A stretch of DNA of 64,000 nt from Desulfohalovibrio reitneri (GCF_000711295.1 NZ_JOMJ01000003.1:1871501-1935500); one strand, 5' to 3'; positions 14,695-22,757 are shown, counted from the first letter of the stretch. Translations and numbers: made by a program. Notes: generated from the sequence alone by a model not told the origin.

Positions 14695-14873
14695 AAGAAA
14701 AGCATTTCGCCTTCGGCGACCAGGGGGCTGCGAGCCCCCTGAATCCTGCGGCAAACTCACTTTGCATGTGTGTTCGCGGGATGGCGCGCGGTGGGATCGT
14801 GAACGGGGAGTACCCCGGCGTATGGGCGATTGTGGGGCCAGTTTACACGGTAAAACCCTGCCCGGCTTCTTCT
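14695..14873 (+). repeat. intergenic hairpin repeat, copy 4 (tail missing)
   Basis: It follows copy 3 directly in the same orientation. It has CGCCTTCGGCGACCAGG, stem CCAGGGGG with CCCCCTG, AAACTCACTTTGCATGTGTG, TTCGCGGGATGGCGCGCGG, GGGAGTACCCCGGCG, CGATTGTGGGGC and CGGTAAAACCC. The sequence then departs from the family before the GGACGCGAAATT tail, 47 bases ahead of the MerR-type gene. Confidence 0.85.
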
Positions 14874-14919
14874 CATTGACATCGATGCGGGACCCCGCAA
14901 AGGTCGCTTTGGAGTCGGT

Positions 14920-15738
14920 ATGGCGGATGGCGTGTATCTCATATCCGAGCTGGCGGAGCTTGCCGGGCTGGCGGAGAACACGGCGCGGCGGTACGCTCGT
15001 CTGTTCGACGGCCATTTTTCCGGCAGGCAGTCCGGCCGCGTGACCAGATATCCCGCGGAGGACGCCGAGCTTCTGGCTTGCATCGCGTCCTGGTACAAGG
15101 AGGGGTTGTCCACGCCCGAGGTGGAGGAGAAGCTGCGGTCGCGCGGCGGGACAGGTCGTCCGGTCGGCGATGTGGACAGGCGCCTGGACGAGGTGCTGGC
15201 CGAGCTGGCCGCCCAGGCGGGGGAAATGGAGGATCTGCGGGCGGAACTGCGCCGGGAGCGGGCCCTCCGCGAGCGGGAAACGACCTCCCTGCGCGGGGAG
15301 ATCGAGCGGCTCCGGTCAAGCAAGCAGGAACTGCGGCGCCGTTTGGGCACGCTGGCCAACGCCGTGGGGCCGTCCGACGCCTTCCTCTGCCTGCCCCTGG
15401 TTTTTCAGTCCGAAGAGGAGGAGTTTCTCGGGGTTTCTGTGCGGGGCAAGAAGCATTTCACCCTTACCGACTTCGTGGACCTGGTGCACCGCAACGGCCG
15501 CTCCGACCGCACCCTGGCTCTGGGCTGGGAAGGCGGGCGCGCGGGCTGGACCCTGCACATCACCGAGTACCCCGGCCGTCCCATCCTGGAGAAGCACCAC
15601 CACGTGCGTGTCAGCCGCCGCCAGACACCCAAGGGCAACACCGTGGCCCTCATCGAGGAATTGAAGGTGAACGGCAGGCTGATGCCGGTGATCTTCCTGT
15701 ACGAACTGTTCAAGCAGATTAGTCGCGAAGGCTGGTGA
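14920..15738 (+). CDS. MerR-type HTH protein with coiled coil
   Basis: A 272-residue predicted DNA-binding protein. Residues 5-70 form a MerR-like winged helix (YLISELAELAGLAENTARRY, then a YPAEDAELL helix). Residues 80-150 are a charged coiled coil (RRLDEVLAELAAQAGEMEDL, RAELRRERALRERETTSL). The C-terminal 110 residues are a soluble domain I do not recognise (DAFLCLPLVFQSEEEEFLGV). GGAG lies eight bases before the ATG. It stands alone between repeat copies and convergent rlmN. The ligand and targets are unknown. Confidence 0.78.
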   Translation: MADGVYLISELAELAGLAENTARRYARLFDGHFSGRQSGRVTRYPAEDAELLACIASWYKEGLSTPEVEEKLRSRGGTGRPVGDVDRRLDEVLAELAAQAGEMEDLRAELRRERALRERETTSLRGEIERLRSSKQELRRRLGTLANAVGPSDAFLCLPLVFQSEEEEFLGVSVRGKKHFTLTDFVDLVHRNGRSDRTLALGWEGGRAGWTLHITEYPGRPILEKHHHVRVSRRQTPKGNTVALIEELKVNGRLMPVIFLYELFKQISREGW

Positions 15739-15762
15739 GGGGGCGTCCCCCCAACTCCACCC

Positions 15763-16812
15763 CTACATCTCGTGCGCGGCCACCAACTGACCGCAGGCGG
15801 CGTTGATGTCCTGTCCCTTGGATTTGCGCAGAATGGTGGTCAGGTGTTTGGAGCGCAGCACCTGTTCAAAGGCCAGCACGCGTTCGGACGGCGGGGCGTC
15901 GTACGGCGAGTCCGGGCCGGGGTTGCAGGCGATGAGGTTGACCTTGCACTTGGTGGTGGAGAGCAGCCGCACCAATTGCCGGGCGTGCTCGTCCGAGTCG
16001 TTGACCCCGCGCAGCAGGGTGTATTCGAGGGTCACGCGTTCGCGCTGGGGCAGGGGATAGGCTCGGATGTCCTCCATGAGCCTGTCCAGGGGCAGCGCCT
16101 TGGCCGCCTTGGGCATGATCCGCTCCCGCAGCTCCTGGGTGGGCGCGTGCAGGGATACCGCCAGCCGGGCCAGGTTGGTCTCGCCCAGTTGTCGGATTCG
16201 GTCCGGCACTCCGGCCGTGGAGACCGTCACCCGCCGCCTGCCGAAGCCCAGCCCGTTGTCGCGGGCCATGGAGCGCAACCCGTCCAGCAGGGTCTCGAAA
16301 TTCAGCAGCGGCTCGCCCATGCCCATGAAAACCAGGTTCTTCAGCGGCATGGCCAAGCCGTTGCGCTCAATGTGGTCCTGGGCGACAAGCACCTGACCCA
16401 GCATCTCCCCGTGGGCGAGGTTGCGCACGAACCCCATCCTGCCGGTGGAGCAGAACACGCATCCCATGGCGCAGCCCACCTGTGAGGACATGCAGAGGGT
16501 GTAGTGGTCCCGTTCCGGGATCAACACCATTTCCACGGCCTGCCCGTCCGCCAGCCGCAAAAGGAATTTTGTGGTCCCGTCGCTGGAAACAGGCACGTTC
16601 TCGGGCACAGGCCAGGCGATCTCGAACATGGATTCCAGCCCGGCCCGCAAGCCCTTGGAGACGTTGGTCATCTCCCCGAACGACCGCGCCCGCTTGCGCC
16701 ACAGCCACTGCCACACCTGCTCCGCCCGGAACGCGGGCTCGCCCATCTCCGTGAACCGTTCCCGCAAGGCCTCGAACGGCAAATCCAGTATGTTCTCCAT
16801 CCGCCAAGTCAT
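15763..16812 (-). CDS. rlmN: 23S rRNA (adenine2503-C2)-methyltransferase RlmN
   Basis: A radical SAM enzyme that methylates A2503 of 23S rRNA and A37 of some tRNAs. The 349 residues include the cluster motif CAMGCVFCST, the FMGMGEPLLN SAM-binding segment, and the C-terminal cysteine in INAACGQL used as the methyl-carrying residue. The start is the ATG at 16812 (MTWRMENILD). The second ATG four codons on is possible. The upstream open frame runs through repeat copy 5 and is not coding. It is convergent with the MerR-type gene, 24 bases apart. Confidence 0.93.
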   Translation of the reverse strand: MTWRMENILDLPFEALRERFTEMGEPAFRAEQVWQWLWRKRARSFGEMTNVSKGLRAGLESMFEIAWPVPENVPVSSDGTTKFLLRLADGQAVEMVLIPERDHYTLCMSSQVGCAMGCVFCSTGRMGFVRNLAHGEMLGQVLVAQDHIERNGLAMPLKNLVFMGMGEPLLNFETLLDGLRSMARDNGLGFGRRRVTVSTAGVPDRIRQLGETNLARLAVSLHAPTQELRERIMPKAAKALPLDRLMEDIRAYPLPQRERVTLEYTLLRGVNDSDEHARQLVRLLSTTKCKVNLIACNPGPDSPYDAPPSERVLAFEQVLRSKHLTTILRKSKGQDINAACGQLVAAHEM

Positions 16813-16842
16813 AGCCTTCCCTGGCAAGGCGTCAAGCCCGGG

Positions 16843-17100
16843 AAGGATTTCGCCTTCGGCGACCAGGGCCCGCTCGGCCCTGGACCCGAGGCAAACACGC
16901 TTTGCATGTGTGTTCGCGGGTTGGCGCGCAGTGGAATCGCGCGAAGGGAGCACTCCGGCGTACCCGCGATTGCTGGGCAATCTCTCCCGGCAAAAACCTG
17001 CCCTGCCATCCCGCTTCAGATGCGTTGGACGCGAAATTGAGATGTTATCCCGCGGCTGCCACCCGCCAGTACCACGCCCCCGAGCGGAGCGAGCGGCAAA
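16843..17100 (+). repeat. intergenic hairpin repeat, copy 5
   Basis: A full copy in the 460-base gap between rlmN and the cupin gene. The long stem differs from copies 3 and 4, being CCAGGGCC (16863-16870) with GGCCCTGG (16876-16883), so both arms changed together. TTTGCATGTGTGTTCGCGGG, GGGAGCACTCCGGCG, CGATTGCTGGGC, GGACGCGAAATTG and the CCCCCGAGCGGAGCGAGCG tail are present. The remaining 175 bases hold no gene and presumably carry the cupin and rlmN promoters. Confidence 0.85.
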
Positions 17101-17276
17101 GGGTTTTTCCTTCCTCTCCCACTGCCCTGAATCGCCATCCCCGCCAACCACCTTCCATTCCCGTCGATTCCCGAATACCATGTTGGCCCCCAAGGCGTTA
17201 GGAAGTGTTTAACCCAAACACCAACTTTCCTCATCCATGAATCCGCGCTACTTCGGTTCGCTTCAGGAGGTGTATC

Positions 17277-17633
17277 ATGCGCAAGGTGAACTTGGACGAG
17301 GCGTTTGGCCGAATCGAGGAACAATGGTCGCCGCGTGTGGCGGCGGAATTGAACGGGCAGATGGTGAAGCTGGCCAGGATTCAGGGCGAATTTCCCTGGC
17401 ACGCGCACGACGGCGAGGAGGAGATGTTCCTGGTGTATAGCGGGAGCATGGTCCTGGAGTCGAGCGAGGGGAACGTGGCGTTGGGGCCGGGAGAGCTGGC
17501 CGTGGTGCCGCGCGGAGTGGAGCACCGGCCCGTGGCGGAGGAGGAGTGTTTGATCGTATTGTTCGAGCCCGCGGGAACGAGCAACACGGGCGGCGAGACC
17601 AACGAATACACCACCGAGGCAAAGCCCTTGTAG
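17277..17633 (+). CDS. small cupin-domain protein
   Basis: A 118-residue single-domain cupin. Cupin motif 1 is HAHDGEEEMFLVYSG (metal ligands His, His, Glu expected) and motif 2 is GPGELAVVPRGVEHRP with the second-motif His. AGGAGGTG lies six bases before the ATG. Small proteins of this kind bind a metal and a small ligand, but the substrate cannot be read from sequence. It is a lone gene, convergent with the kinase-like gene downstream. Confidence 0.85.
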   Translation: MRKVNLDEAFGRIEEQWSPRVAAELNGQMVKLARIQGEFPWHAHDGEEEMFLVYSGSMVLESSEGNVALGPGELAVVPRGVEHRPVAEEECLIVLFEPAGTSNTGGETNEYTTEAKPL

Positions 17634-17644
17634 CGGGATGTATT

Positions 17645-17678
17645 CCCGCCCGCCGTTCAGTCCGGCGGGGGCGGGGGG
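17645..17678. terminator. possible terminator hairpin between convergent genes
   Basis: CCCGCCCGCCG can pair with CGGCGGGGGCGGG across a short loop, with a bulge. There is no T tract on either strand, so efficiency is doubtful. Confidence 0.4.
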
Positions 17679-17695
17679 TATTATATCAGGGCGGC

Positions 17696-18304
17696 TCAGG
17701 ATCGTTTGAGGCGCAGGGCACCGGATTCCAGCGACGGGGCGAAGCCCAGGTCCAGGGCGGCCCGGGCGAGGGATTCGGGGAGGCCTTCAGGTTTTTCCGC
17801 CAAGCCCCGGATGCGGATGTCGCCGGAAGGTTCCAGGTCCACCTGGAGATTGGCCTCCGTGCCGCATCGTCTGACCGAGGCCATGAACACCTGGTGGAGC
17901 AGGAGGTGCAGGGCGAAGGGGTCGCAGGTGATTTCCGGCCCGTCCGCCAGTTCGCCATTGTCCAGGTCCACCCTCTCCAGGGAGGCCTTGCGGCGGTTGA
18001 GCTCCACGGCCAGGGCGATGTGGGTGCGCAGGTCCACGGCGGCGTGTTCCTCGTCCACGGTGTGGGCGAAGGCATTCAGCCGTCCGGCCAGACCGGCGGC
18101 CCGCTTGGACTGGGTGGCGATGCGCTGGCAGAGGGAACGCAGTTTTTCCGGGTCCACGTCGTTGCCTTCCTCGGCGGCCATTTCCATGATGTCGGCCATG
18201 AGGCCGGAGGTTTCCGAGACCGTGGCCAGGGCGTTGCGCATCTCGTGGGAGAGGGACGCCGCCATGGTTCCGAAGAAGAGCAGTCCCTGACGTTGATCAG
18301 CCAT
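17696..18304 (-). CDS. histidine-kinase-like protein lacking ATPase motifs
   Basis: A 202-residue protein that starts with a HisKA-type helix carrying SLSHEMRNALA, the phospho-acceptor H-box, and continues with a second helix (RIATQSKRAAGLAGRLNAFA). The C-terminal 90 residues sit where a HATPase domain should be, but I see no N, G1 or G2 box. It may be a phosphotransfer protein or a pseudokinase that exchanges phosphate with the receivers next to it. It overlaps the upstream receiver gene by eight bases, in a four-gene coupled operon. Confidence 0.75.
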   Translation of the reverse strand: MADQRQGLLFFGTMAASLSHEMRNALATVSETSGLMADIMEMAAEEGNDVDPEKLRSLCQRIATQSKRAAGLAGRLNAFAHTVDEEHAAVDLRTHIALAVELNRRKASLERVDLDNGELADGPEITCDPFALHLLLHQVFMASVRRCGTEANLQVDLEPSGDIRIRGLAEKPEGLPESLARAALDLGFAPSLESGALRLKRS

Positions 18305-18662
18305 CGTCGTCGCCTCCCAGGGCCTGTTTGGCCTTTTGCATGAGGGTGGCCAGCTGCACTGGCTTGACCAGGTAGAAGTCGCCCTCGCTGGAGCCCACGC
18401 GGTAGTCCTCTTGGGAGCCGTGTCCGGTGATGAAGATGAAGCGCATGCCCGGCCGGCGCGACTCCAGCTCGCGCTTGAGCTCGATGCCGCTCATGCGGGG
18501 CATTTTCACGTCCAGCACGGCCAGGTCGTATTCCTTGTTTTCCACGGCCTCCATGGCGTCCTTGGCCGAGGTCACGTAGTCCGCGTCCACGCCCCGCAGC
18601 TGGAGGCGTTCCCGCAGGGTGGAGACAAGCTCCACTTCGTCGTCAACCAGCAGTATTTTCAT
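18297..18662 (-). CDS. single-domain response regulator
   Basis: A 121-residue CheY-like receiver with no output domain. The acidic pocket is VDDE near residue 7, the phospho-acceptor is in LAVLDVKMPRMSG, Thr is in FITGHG and Lys in YLVKPV. The start at MKILLVDDE overlaps the kinase stop by 20 bases, and its stop overlaps the next gene by eight. It probably acts as a phosphorelay shuttle between the full kinase and the kinase-like protein. Its final target is not shown. Confidence 0.9.
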   Translation of the reverse strand: MKILLVDDEVELVSTLRERLQLRGVDADYVTSAKDAMEAVENKEYDLAVLDVKMPRMSGIELKRELESRRPGMRFIFITGHGSQEDYRVGSSEGDFYLVKPVQLATLMQKAKQALGGDDDG

Positions 18663-20373
18663 CCCTATCCCTTTCCGGCGGCAGGCGGACATAGAAGGTC
18701 GTGCCTTCGCCTTTTTCGCTTTTGACGCTGATTTCGCCCCGCAGCTTGCGAACCAGGCCGTAGGTGATGGACAGGCCTAGTCCGGTTCCGCCCGAGTCGC
18801 GCTTGGTGGAGAAGAAGGGTTCGAAGATCTTCTCCAGGTCGTCCTCGTCCATGCCGATGCCGGTGTCGGATATGTCGACCTCGACCCAGCCGTTTTCCAT
18901 GGGGCTGACGGTAATGTCCAGCCTGCCGCCGTCGTTCATTGCCTGGAAGGCGTTGTTGATGATGTTGAGGAATATCTGCTGCAGCTTGCCCCGGTCGGAG
19001 ACGATGGGCCGCACGCCGTCGACGGGCCGCAAGTTGATGTCGATATTCCTGTATTCCGCCTCCTTGCGCAGAAAACTGAGCACTTCCTGCACCACCTCTT
19101 CCACGCGTACCGGCTCGGTCTTGAGCTCGAAGTGGCGGGCGAAGCTGAGGAGCTGGCGGGTGATCTGCCCGCAGCGCGAGACCGAGGAGATGATGGCCCC
19201 CACAAGCCCCTTGAGCCGGTCCTCCCTGCCGGGGCTGCGGTCGAACTCCAGCAGGTCCTCCATGAGACCGGCCTTTTCGTTGATCACGGCCAGGGGGTTG
19301 TTGATTTCGTGGGCCACGCCAGCGGCCAGGCGCCCCACCGAGGCCAGCCGGGAGGTGTTCTCCATCTGCTGCATGGTGGCCAGCCGGGTTTGCTCCGAGT
19401 GGTAGACCTTGCCCACCATGAAGGTGGACATCCAGACAATGACCACCAGGATGCCGCCGCAGCTCGCGGCGAAGAACCACATCAGGTCGCGGCGCATGTC
19501 GGACCAGCCCTTCATGACTTCGGCCTTGCGCTTGACCAGCATGAGGATGAACGGGGAATTTTCGATGTAGGCGTAGCCCACGATGAGGGGCTCGCCCTCG
19601 TGCCCGCGCATCTGCATGGAGCGGGTCTCAGCTGAGTAGGGGGGCACGGGCAGGTTGGTGGGCTGCAGGATGTCCCCGTAGCGGGAACTGGGCGTCTGCA
19701 GTACCCCCCGGCGGTTGATGAGGAAGGCCTCGCTGGCCGGGCCGCTGAGCTTGAGGGAGGAGAGGATGGAGACGAAGCGCTGGATGTCCAGGGTGGCCCG
19801 CAAAAGGAAGTGGCGCCCCTCGGTGTTGCGGCCCCGGATGGAGATGGAAATATGTGGGGCGTTGCGGAAGCCCAGGAAGACGTCGGAAACGCTCTCTCCC
19901 TGCTTCATGGCCTGGATGAACCATTCCTGGTCGGAATAGTCGCGTCCCTCCAGGTCGAAGGGGCCGGCGTAGGCCAGCTGCTCGCCGTCCTCGGCGATGA
20001 GGCCGATGTCCTGAAACCCGCCGAAGCCGTACTTGAGGTCGCCCAGCAGTTCGCGCAAGCGTTCGGAACTGGCCAGGGCCGGGTAGGGGGTTTCCTGCAG
20101 GGCGAAACGCAGGGCGGCCAGCCGTTCCTCCAGGAAGAAGCTGACCGTGCGGCGGGTGTTGGATGTGACCCGCAGGGTGCGCAGAAGGTTTTCCGAGTGA
20201 ATGGCCTTGGAAGTGATCTGGTAGTCGGCCACGGCCATGACCGCCAGGGGCACCAGGGAGACTCCGGCCAGCAGGATGATGGAGAGCAGCCAGATGCGGC
20301 GGTAGTTGAACAGGCTCTGGAAGTGGGACTTGCGTTCCGCGTCCCAGAAGTCCGGCTTGAGCCGATTGATCAT
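18643..20373 (-). CDS. membrane sensor histidine kinase
   Basis: A 576-residue sensor kinase. It has one transmembrane helix near residues 26-48, a periplasmic Cache-like sensing region of about 250 residues, a second helix near 297-320, a short linker without an obvious HAMP domain, and a HisKA H-box (AAGVAHEINNPLAVI). The HATPase domain follows with N box IINNAFQAM, DTGIGM and GGTGLGLS. The architecture resembles DctB/ZraS kinases. The start has GAGGGAA before the ATG and overlaps the upstream receiver stop (ATGA). Its signal is unknown. The divergent sulfite-exporter-type gene suggests an anion or sulfur cue, which is inference. Confidence 0.9.
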   Translation of the reverse strand: MINRLKPDFWDAERKSHFQSLFNYRRIWLLSIILLAGVSLVPLAVMAVADYQITSKAIHSENLLRTLRVTSNTRRTVSFFLEERLAALRFALQETPYPALASSERLRELLGDLKYGFGGFQDIGLIAEDGEQLAYAGPFDLEGRDYSDQEWFIQAMKQGESVSDVFLGFRNAPHISISIRGRNTEGRHFLLRATLDIQRFVSILSSLKLSGPASEAFLINRRGVLQTPSSRYGDILQPTNLPVPPYSAETRSMQMRGHEGEPLIVGYAYIENSPFILMLVKRKAEVMKGWSDMRRDLMWFFAASCGGILVVIVWMSTFMVGKVYHSEQTRLATMQQMENTSRLASVGRLAAGVAHEINNPLAVINEKAGLMEDLLEFDRSPGREDRLKGLVGAIISSVSRCGQITRQLLSFARHFELKTEPVRVEEVVQEVLSFLRKEAEYRNIDINLRPVDGVRPIVSDRGKLQQIFLNIINNAFQAMNDGGRLDITVSPMENGWVEVDISDTGIGMDEDDLEKIFEPFFSTKRDSGGTGLGLSITYGLVRKLRGEISVKSEKGEGTTFYVRLPPERDRDENTAG

Positions 20374-20765
20374 TTCCCTCCCCCGTTTTCCCCGTTCCCG
20401 GCCGCCCGCCGCAGGGCGGCGTCCAGTTCCGGCAGTTCCGCCGGCTTGCCCAGGTAGTCCGCCGCGCCCAAATCCATGCACTCGCGGCGTTCCTTTTCGG
20501 AACCGTGCCCGGTGAGGACCACCACGCGCGCGCGCATTCCCGGGTCCATGCGCCTGAGCACCTCGGTGCCTTCCATGCCCGGCATGCGCAGGTCGAGAAG
20601 CACGGCCTGGAATGGCGGGTCGGAGTCCGCGTCCGCCAGGGCTCGCAGGGCGGACTCCCCGTCGTGGACCACCAAGGGCTTGAAGCCGCGTAGCTCCAGG
20701 CGTTCGGCCAAGGTGGTCACGAACTCTATTTCATCGTCAACCAGGAGGACTCTACACTGTTTCAT
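20370..20765 (-). CDS. single-domain response regulator
   Basis: A 131-residue receiver-only protein: VDDE, LLDLRMPGMEG with the phospho-acceptor Asp, VLTGHGSE and DYLGKPAEL. It is the first gene of the coupled phosphorelay operon and is divergent from the TauE-type gene with 107 bases between. The start MKQCRVLLVDDE was chosen because earlier in-frame ATGs fall in the promoter region. GGAGG lies 13 bases upstream, a long spacing. Confidence 0.88.
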   Translation of the reverse strand: MKQCRVLLVDDEIEFVTTLAERLELRGFKPLVVHDGESALRALADADSDPPFQAVLLDLRMPGMEGTEVLRRMDPGMRARVVVLTGHGSEKERRECMDLGAADYLGKPAELPELDAALRRAAGNGENGGGK

Positions 20766-20795
20766 TTTGCTTTCAAACCTCCCGCCGTTGGCGGC

Positions 20796-20822
20796 TTGAC
20801 ATCGCATTTTAGAACATATAGC
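20796..20822 (+). promoter_or_regulatory. possible sigma-70 promoter for the TauE-type operon
   Basis: TTGACA (20796-20801) is followed after 15 bases by TATAGC, in the gap between the divergent operons. The spacing is short and the -10 match moderate. Confidence 0.3.
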
Positions 20823-20872
20823 CACAGATTGTTCCACTTAGCAACTTGTTTCCATTTGAAGAGAGGTGGGAG

Positions 20873-21847
20873 ATGTTTCATTTTGAAAAAGCGCGTCGGG
20901 CTCTTCTTCCGTCACTGGGGTTGCTGCTGGCCAGTCCGGTCGGCGCCCTGGCAACGGAGGGAGCGGCCCAGGTCGCGGGCGGCGGCAAGCCGTGGTGGTT
21001 CTGGCCCGTTGTTCTGTTCTTCTTCTGCTTCGTGCTCGGCATCATCGCGGTGCTGGCCGGAGTCGGCGGCGGCGTGCTCTACGTCCCGCTCGTCAGCGGA
21101 TTCTTCCCGTTCCACATCGACTTCGTGCGCGGCGCGGGCCTGATGGTGGCCCTGGCCGGAGCGCTGGCGGCCGGACCGGGCCTTCTGCGACGAAACCTGG
21201 CGAGCCTGCGGCTCGCGCTACCGGTGGCGCTCGTGGCCTCGGCCTGTTCCATCGCGGGCGCCATACTCGGTCTGTACCTCTCCAGCCTGGACCCGGCAAT
21301 CGTGCAGGTCTGCCTGGGTGCGACCATCGTGGGCATCGCCGCCCTGCTGCTGTTTTCCAAAAACTCGGCCCAGCCGGTGGTGACGAAGCAGGACGCCGTG
21401 GGCTTGGCCCTGGGCATGAGCGGCACCTACTTCGACCCCTCCCTGGGCAAGGAGGTGGAGTGGAAGACGCACCGCACCCTGCTGGGCATCATTCTCTTCA
21501 TCTTCATCGGCTTGCTGGCGGGCATGTTCGGCCTGGGCGCGGGCTGGGCCAACGTGCCGGTATTCAACCTGCTCATGGGCGCGCCGCTGAAGGTTTCGGT
21601 GGCCACAAGCAAGTTCCTGCTGTCCATCACCGACACTTCCGCGGCCTGGATATATCTCAACCGCGGCTGCGTCATTCCGCTGATGGCCGTGCCCTCCATC
21701 GTGGGCCTCATGCTCGGCTCGTTCGTGGGCGTGCGGCTGCTGTCCAAGGCCAAGCCCAAGCTGATCCGCTACATGGTCATCTGCGTGCTCTTCTTCGCCG
21801 GGCTCAAGGCGTTGGACAAGGGCCTGAACATCGGATTACTCGGTTAA
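20873..21847 (+). CDS. TauE/SafE-family (TSUP) membrane transporter
   Basis: A 324-residue membrane protein with about eight hydrophobic helices in two repeats. Each repeat has the TSUP glycine-rich signature (LAGVGGGVLYVPLV and AGMFGLGAGWANVPVFNLL). Members export sulfite, sulfoacetate or related anions. The substrate here is not fixed by sequence. The ATG at 20873 has AGAGGTGG five bases upstream. It heads an operon with a small membrane protein and a receiver, divergent from a sensor kinase operon, so its expression may answer that phosphorelay. Confidence 0.88.
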   Translation: MFHFEKARRALLPSLGLLLASPVGALATEGAAQVAGGGKPWWFWPVVLFFFCFVLGIIAVLAGVGGGVLYVPLVSGFFPFHIDFVRGAGLMVALAGALAAGPGLLRRNLASLRLALPVALVASACSIAGAILGLYLSSLDPAIVQVCLGATIVGIAALLLFSKNSAQPVVTKQDAVGLALGMSGTYFDPSLGKEVEWKTHRTLLGIILFIFIGLLAGMFGLGAGWANVPVFNLLMGAPLKVSVATSKFLLSITDTSAAWIYLNRGCVIPLMAVPSIVGLMLGSFVGVRLLSKAKPKLIRYMVICVLFFAGLKALDKGLNIGLLG

Positions 21848-21862
21848 CCAAGGGAGGATACG

Positions 21863-22285
21863 ATGAGCGACCACAAAGCTTCCCGCCCCATGCCGGAGCA
21901 GATCACCTACGCCAACATCCTCTTTTTGGGTGCGTGGACGGGTATCGCCCTGCTCGTGGTGACGTATTTCATCTACCTGACCGGCATTCTGGAGCCGCAC
22001 TCCACCATCCGCGCGGTCATCGACAGCTGGACGCACGGCGTCCACCACTACCAGCAGGCCACCGACGCCCCCAGCGGCTGGGGCTGGGCCGCCCTGCTCA
22101 ACACCGGTGATTACCTGAACTTCATTGGCCTGGCCCTGATGGCCTTGCTGACCATCGTGTGCTACCTTGTGCTCCTCCCGGGATTCATCCGGCAGCGCGA
22201 CTGGACCTACACCATCATCTGCGTGCTCGAGGTGCTGGTGCTGTGTCTGGCCGCCTCGGGTCTCCTGGGCTCGGGTGGCCACTAA
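21863..22285 (+). CDS. small three-helix membrane protein
   Basis: A 140-residue protein with three predicted transmembrane helices (about residues 18-42, 80-108 and 116-135) and a His-rich loop HGVHHYQQ. I do not recognise a family. It begins 15 bases after the TauE-type stop with GGGAGGA before the ATG, so it is most likely an accessory subunit of that transporter. Confidence 0.75.
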   Translation: MSDHKASRPMPEQITYANILFLGAWTGIALLVVTYFIYLTGILEPHSTIRAVIDSWTHGVHHYQQATDAPSGWGWAALLNTGDYLNFIGLALMALLTIVCYLVLLPGFIRQRDWTYTIICVLEVLVLCLAASGLLGSGGH

Positions 22286-22301
22286 CCCCGGAGGGACGGA
22301 C

Positions 22302-22757
22302 ATGACCAAGAAAGTCAGGATTCTGCTGGTTGACGACGAGAAGGAGTTCCTGGACTCCATTTCCGAACGGGTCAAGCTCAAGGGATTCGAGCCCATCCTC
22401 GCCACCAGCGGCGAGGAGGCCCTGGAACTGGCCAGGGAGCACCGCATCGAACTGGCGGTGGTTGACCTGAAAATGCCGGGCATGGACGGTCTGGTGACCA
22501 TCCAGAAGCTCAAGGAAATCAACCCGAAGCTGCACACCACCCTGCTGACCGCCTACGGCGACGAGAAGGTCCAGCAGGCCACCGAGGGGCTCGACTCCGA
22601 GTACTTCGAGAAAGACGACATGGACAGTTTCTGGTCCTTCCTCAAGCGCATCCCCAAGACGCTGGAGGACTCCATGGCCGCCGCGGGCATAGCCACTGGC
22701 GGCGACCTGGACGACGCGGCGCACTACTCCGAGGATTACGAGGACGAGGACAAGTAA
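22302..22757 (+). CDS. response regulator with atypical K-D switch motif
   Basis: A 151-residue receiver protein: VDDEKEF, phospho-Asp in VVDLKMPGMDG, Thr in LLTAYGDEK. The conserved Lys is in YFEKDDMDSFWSFLKRI, where the usual KP is KD. The acidic tail (YSEDYEDEDK) has no DNA-binding domain. The same YFEKDDM-FW-FLKR block occurs in the receiver at 25012-25557, so the two are close relatives. It is the third gene of the TauE-type operon and is followed by a strong terminator. Confidence 0.88.
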   Translation: MTKKVRILLVDDEKEFLDSISERVKLKGFEPILATSGEEALELAREHRIELAVVDLKMPGMDGLVTIQKLKEINPKLHTTLLTAYGDEKVQQATEGLDSEYFEKDDMDSFWSFLKRIPKTLEDSMAAAGIATGGDLDDAAHYSEDYEDEDK

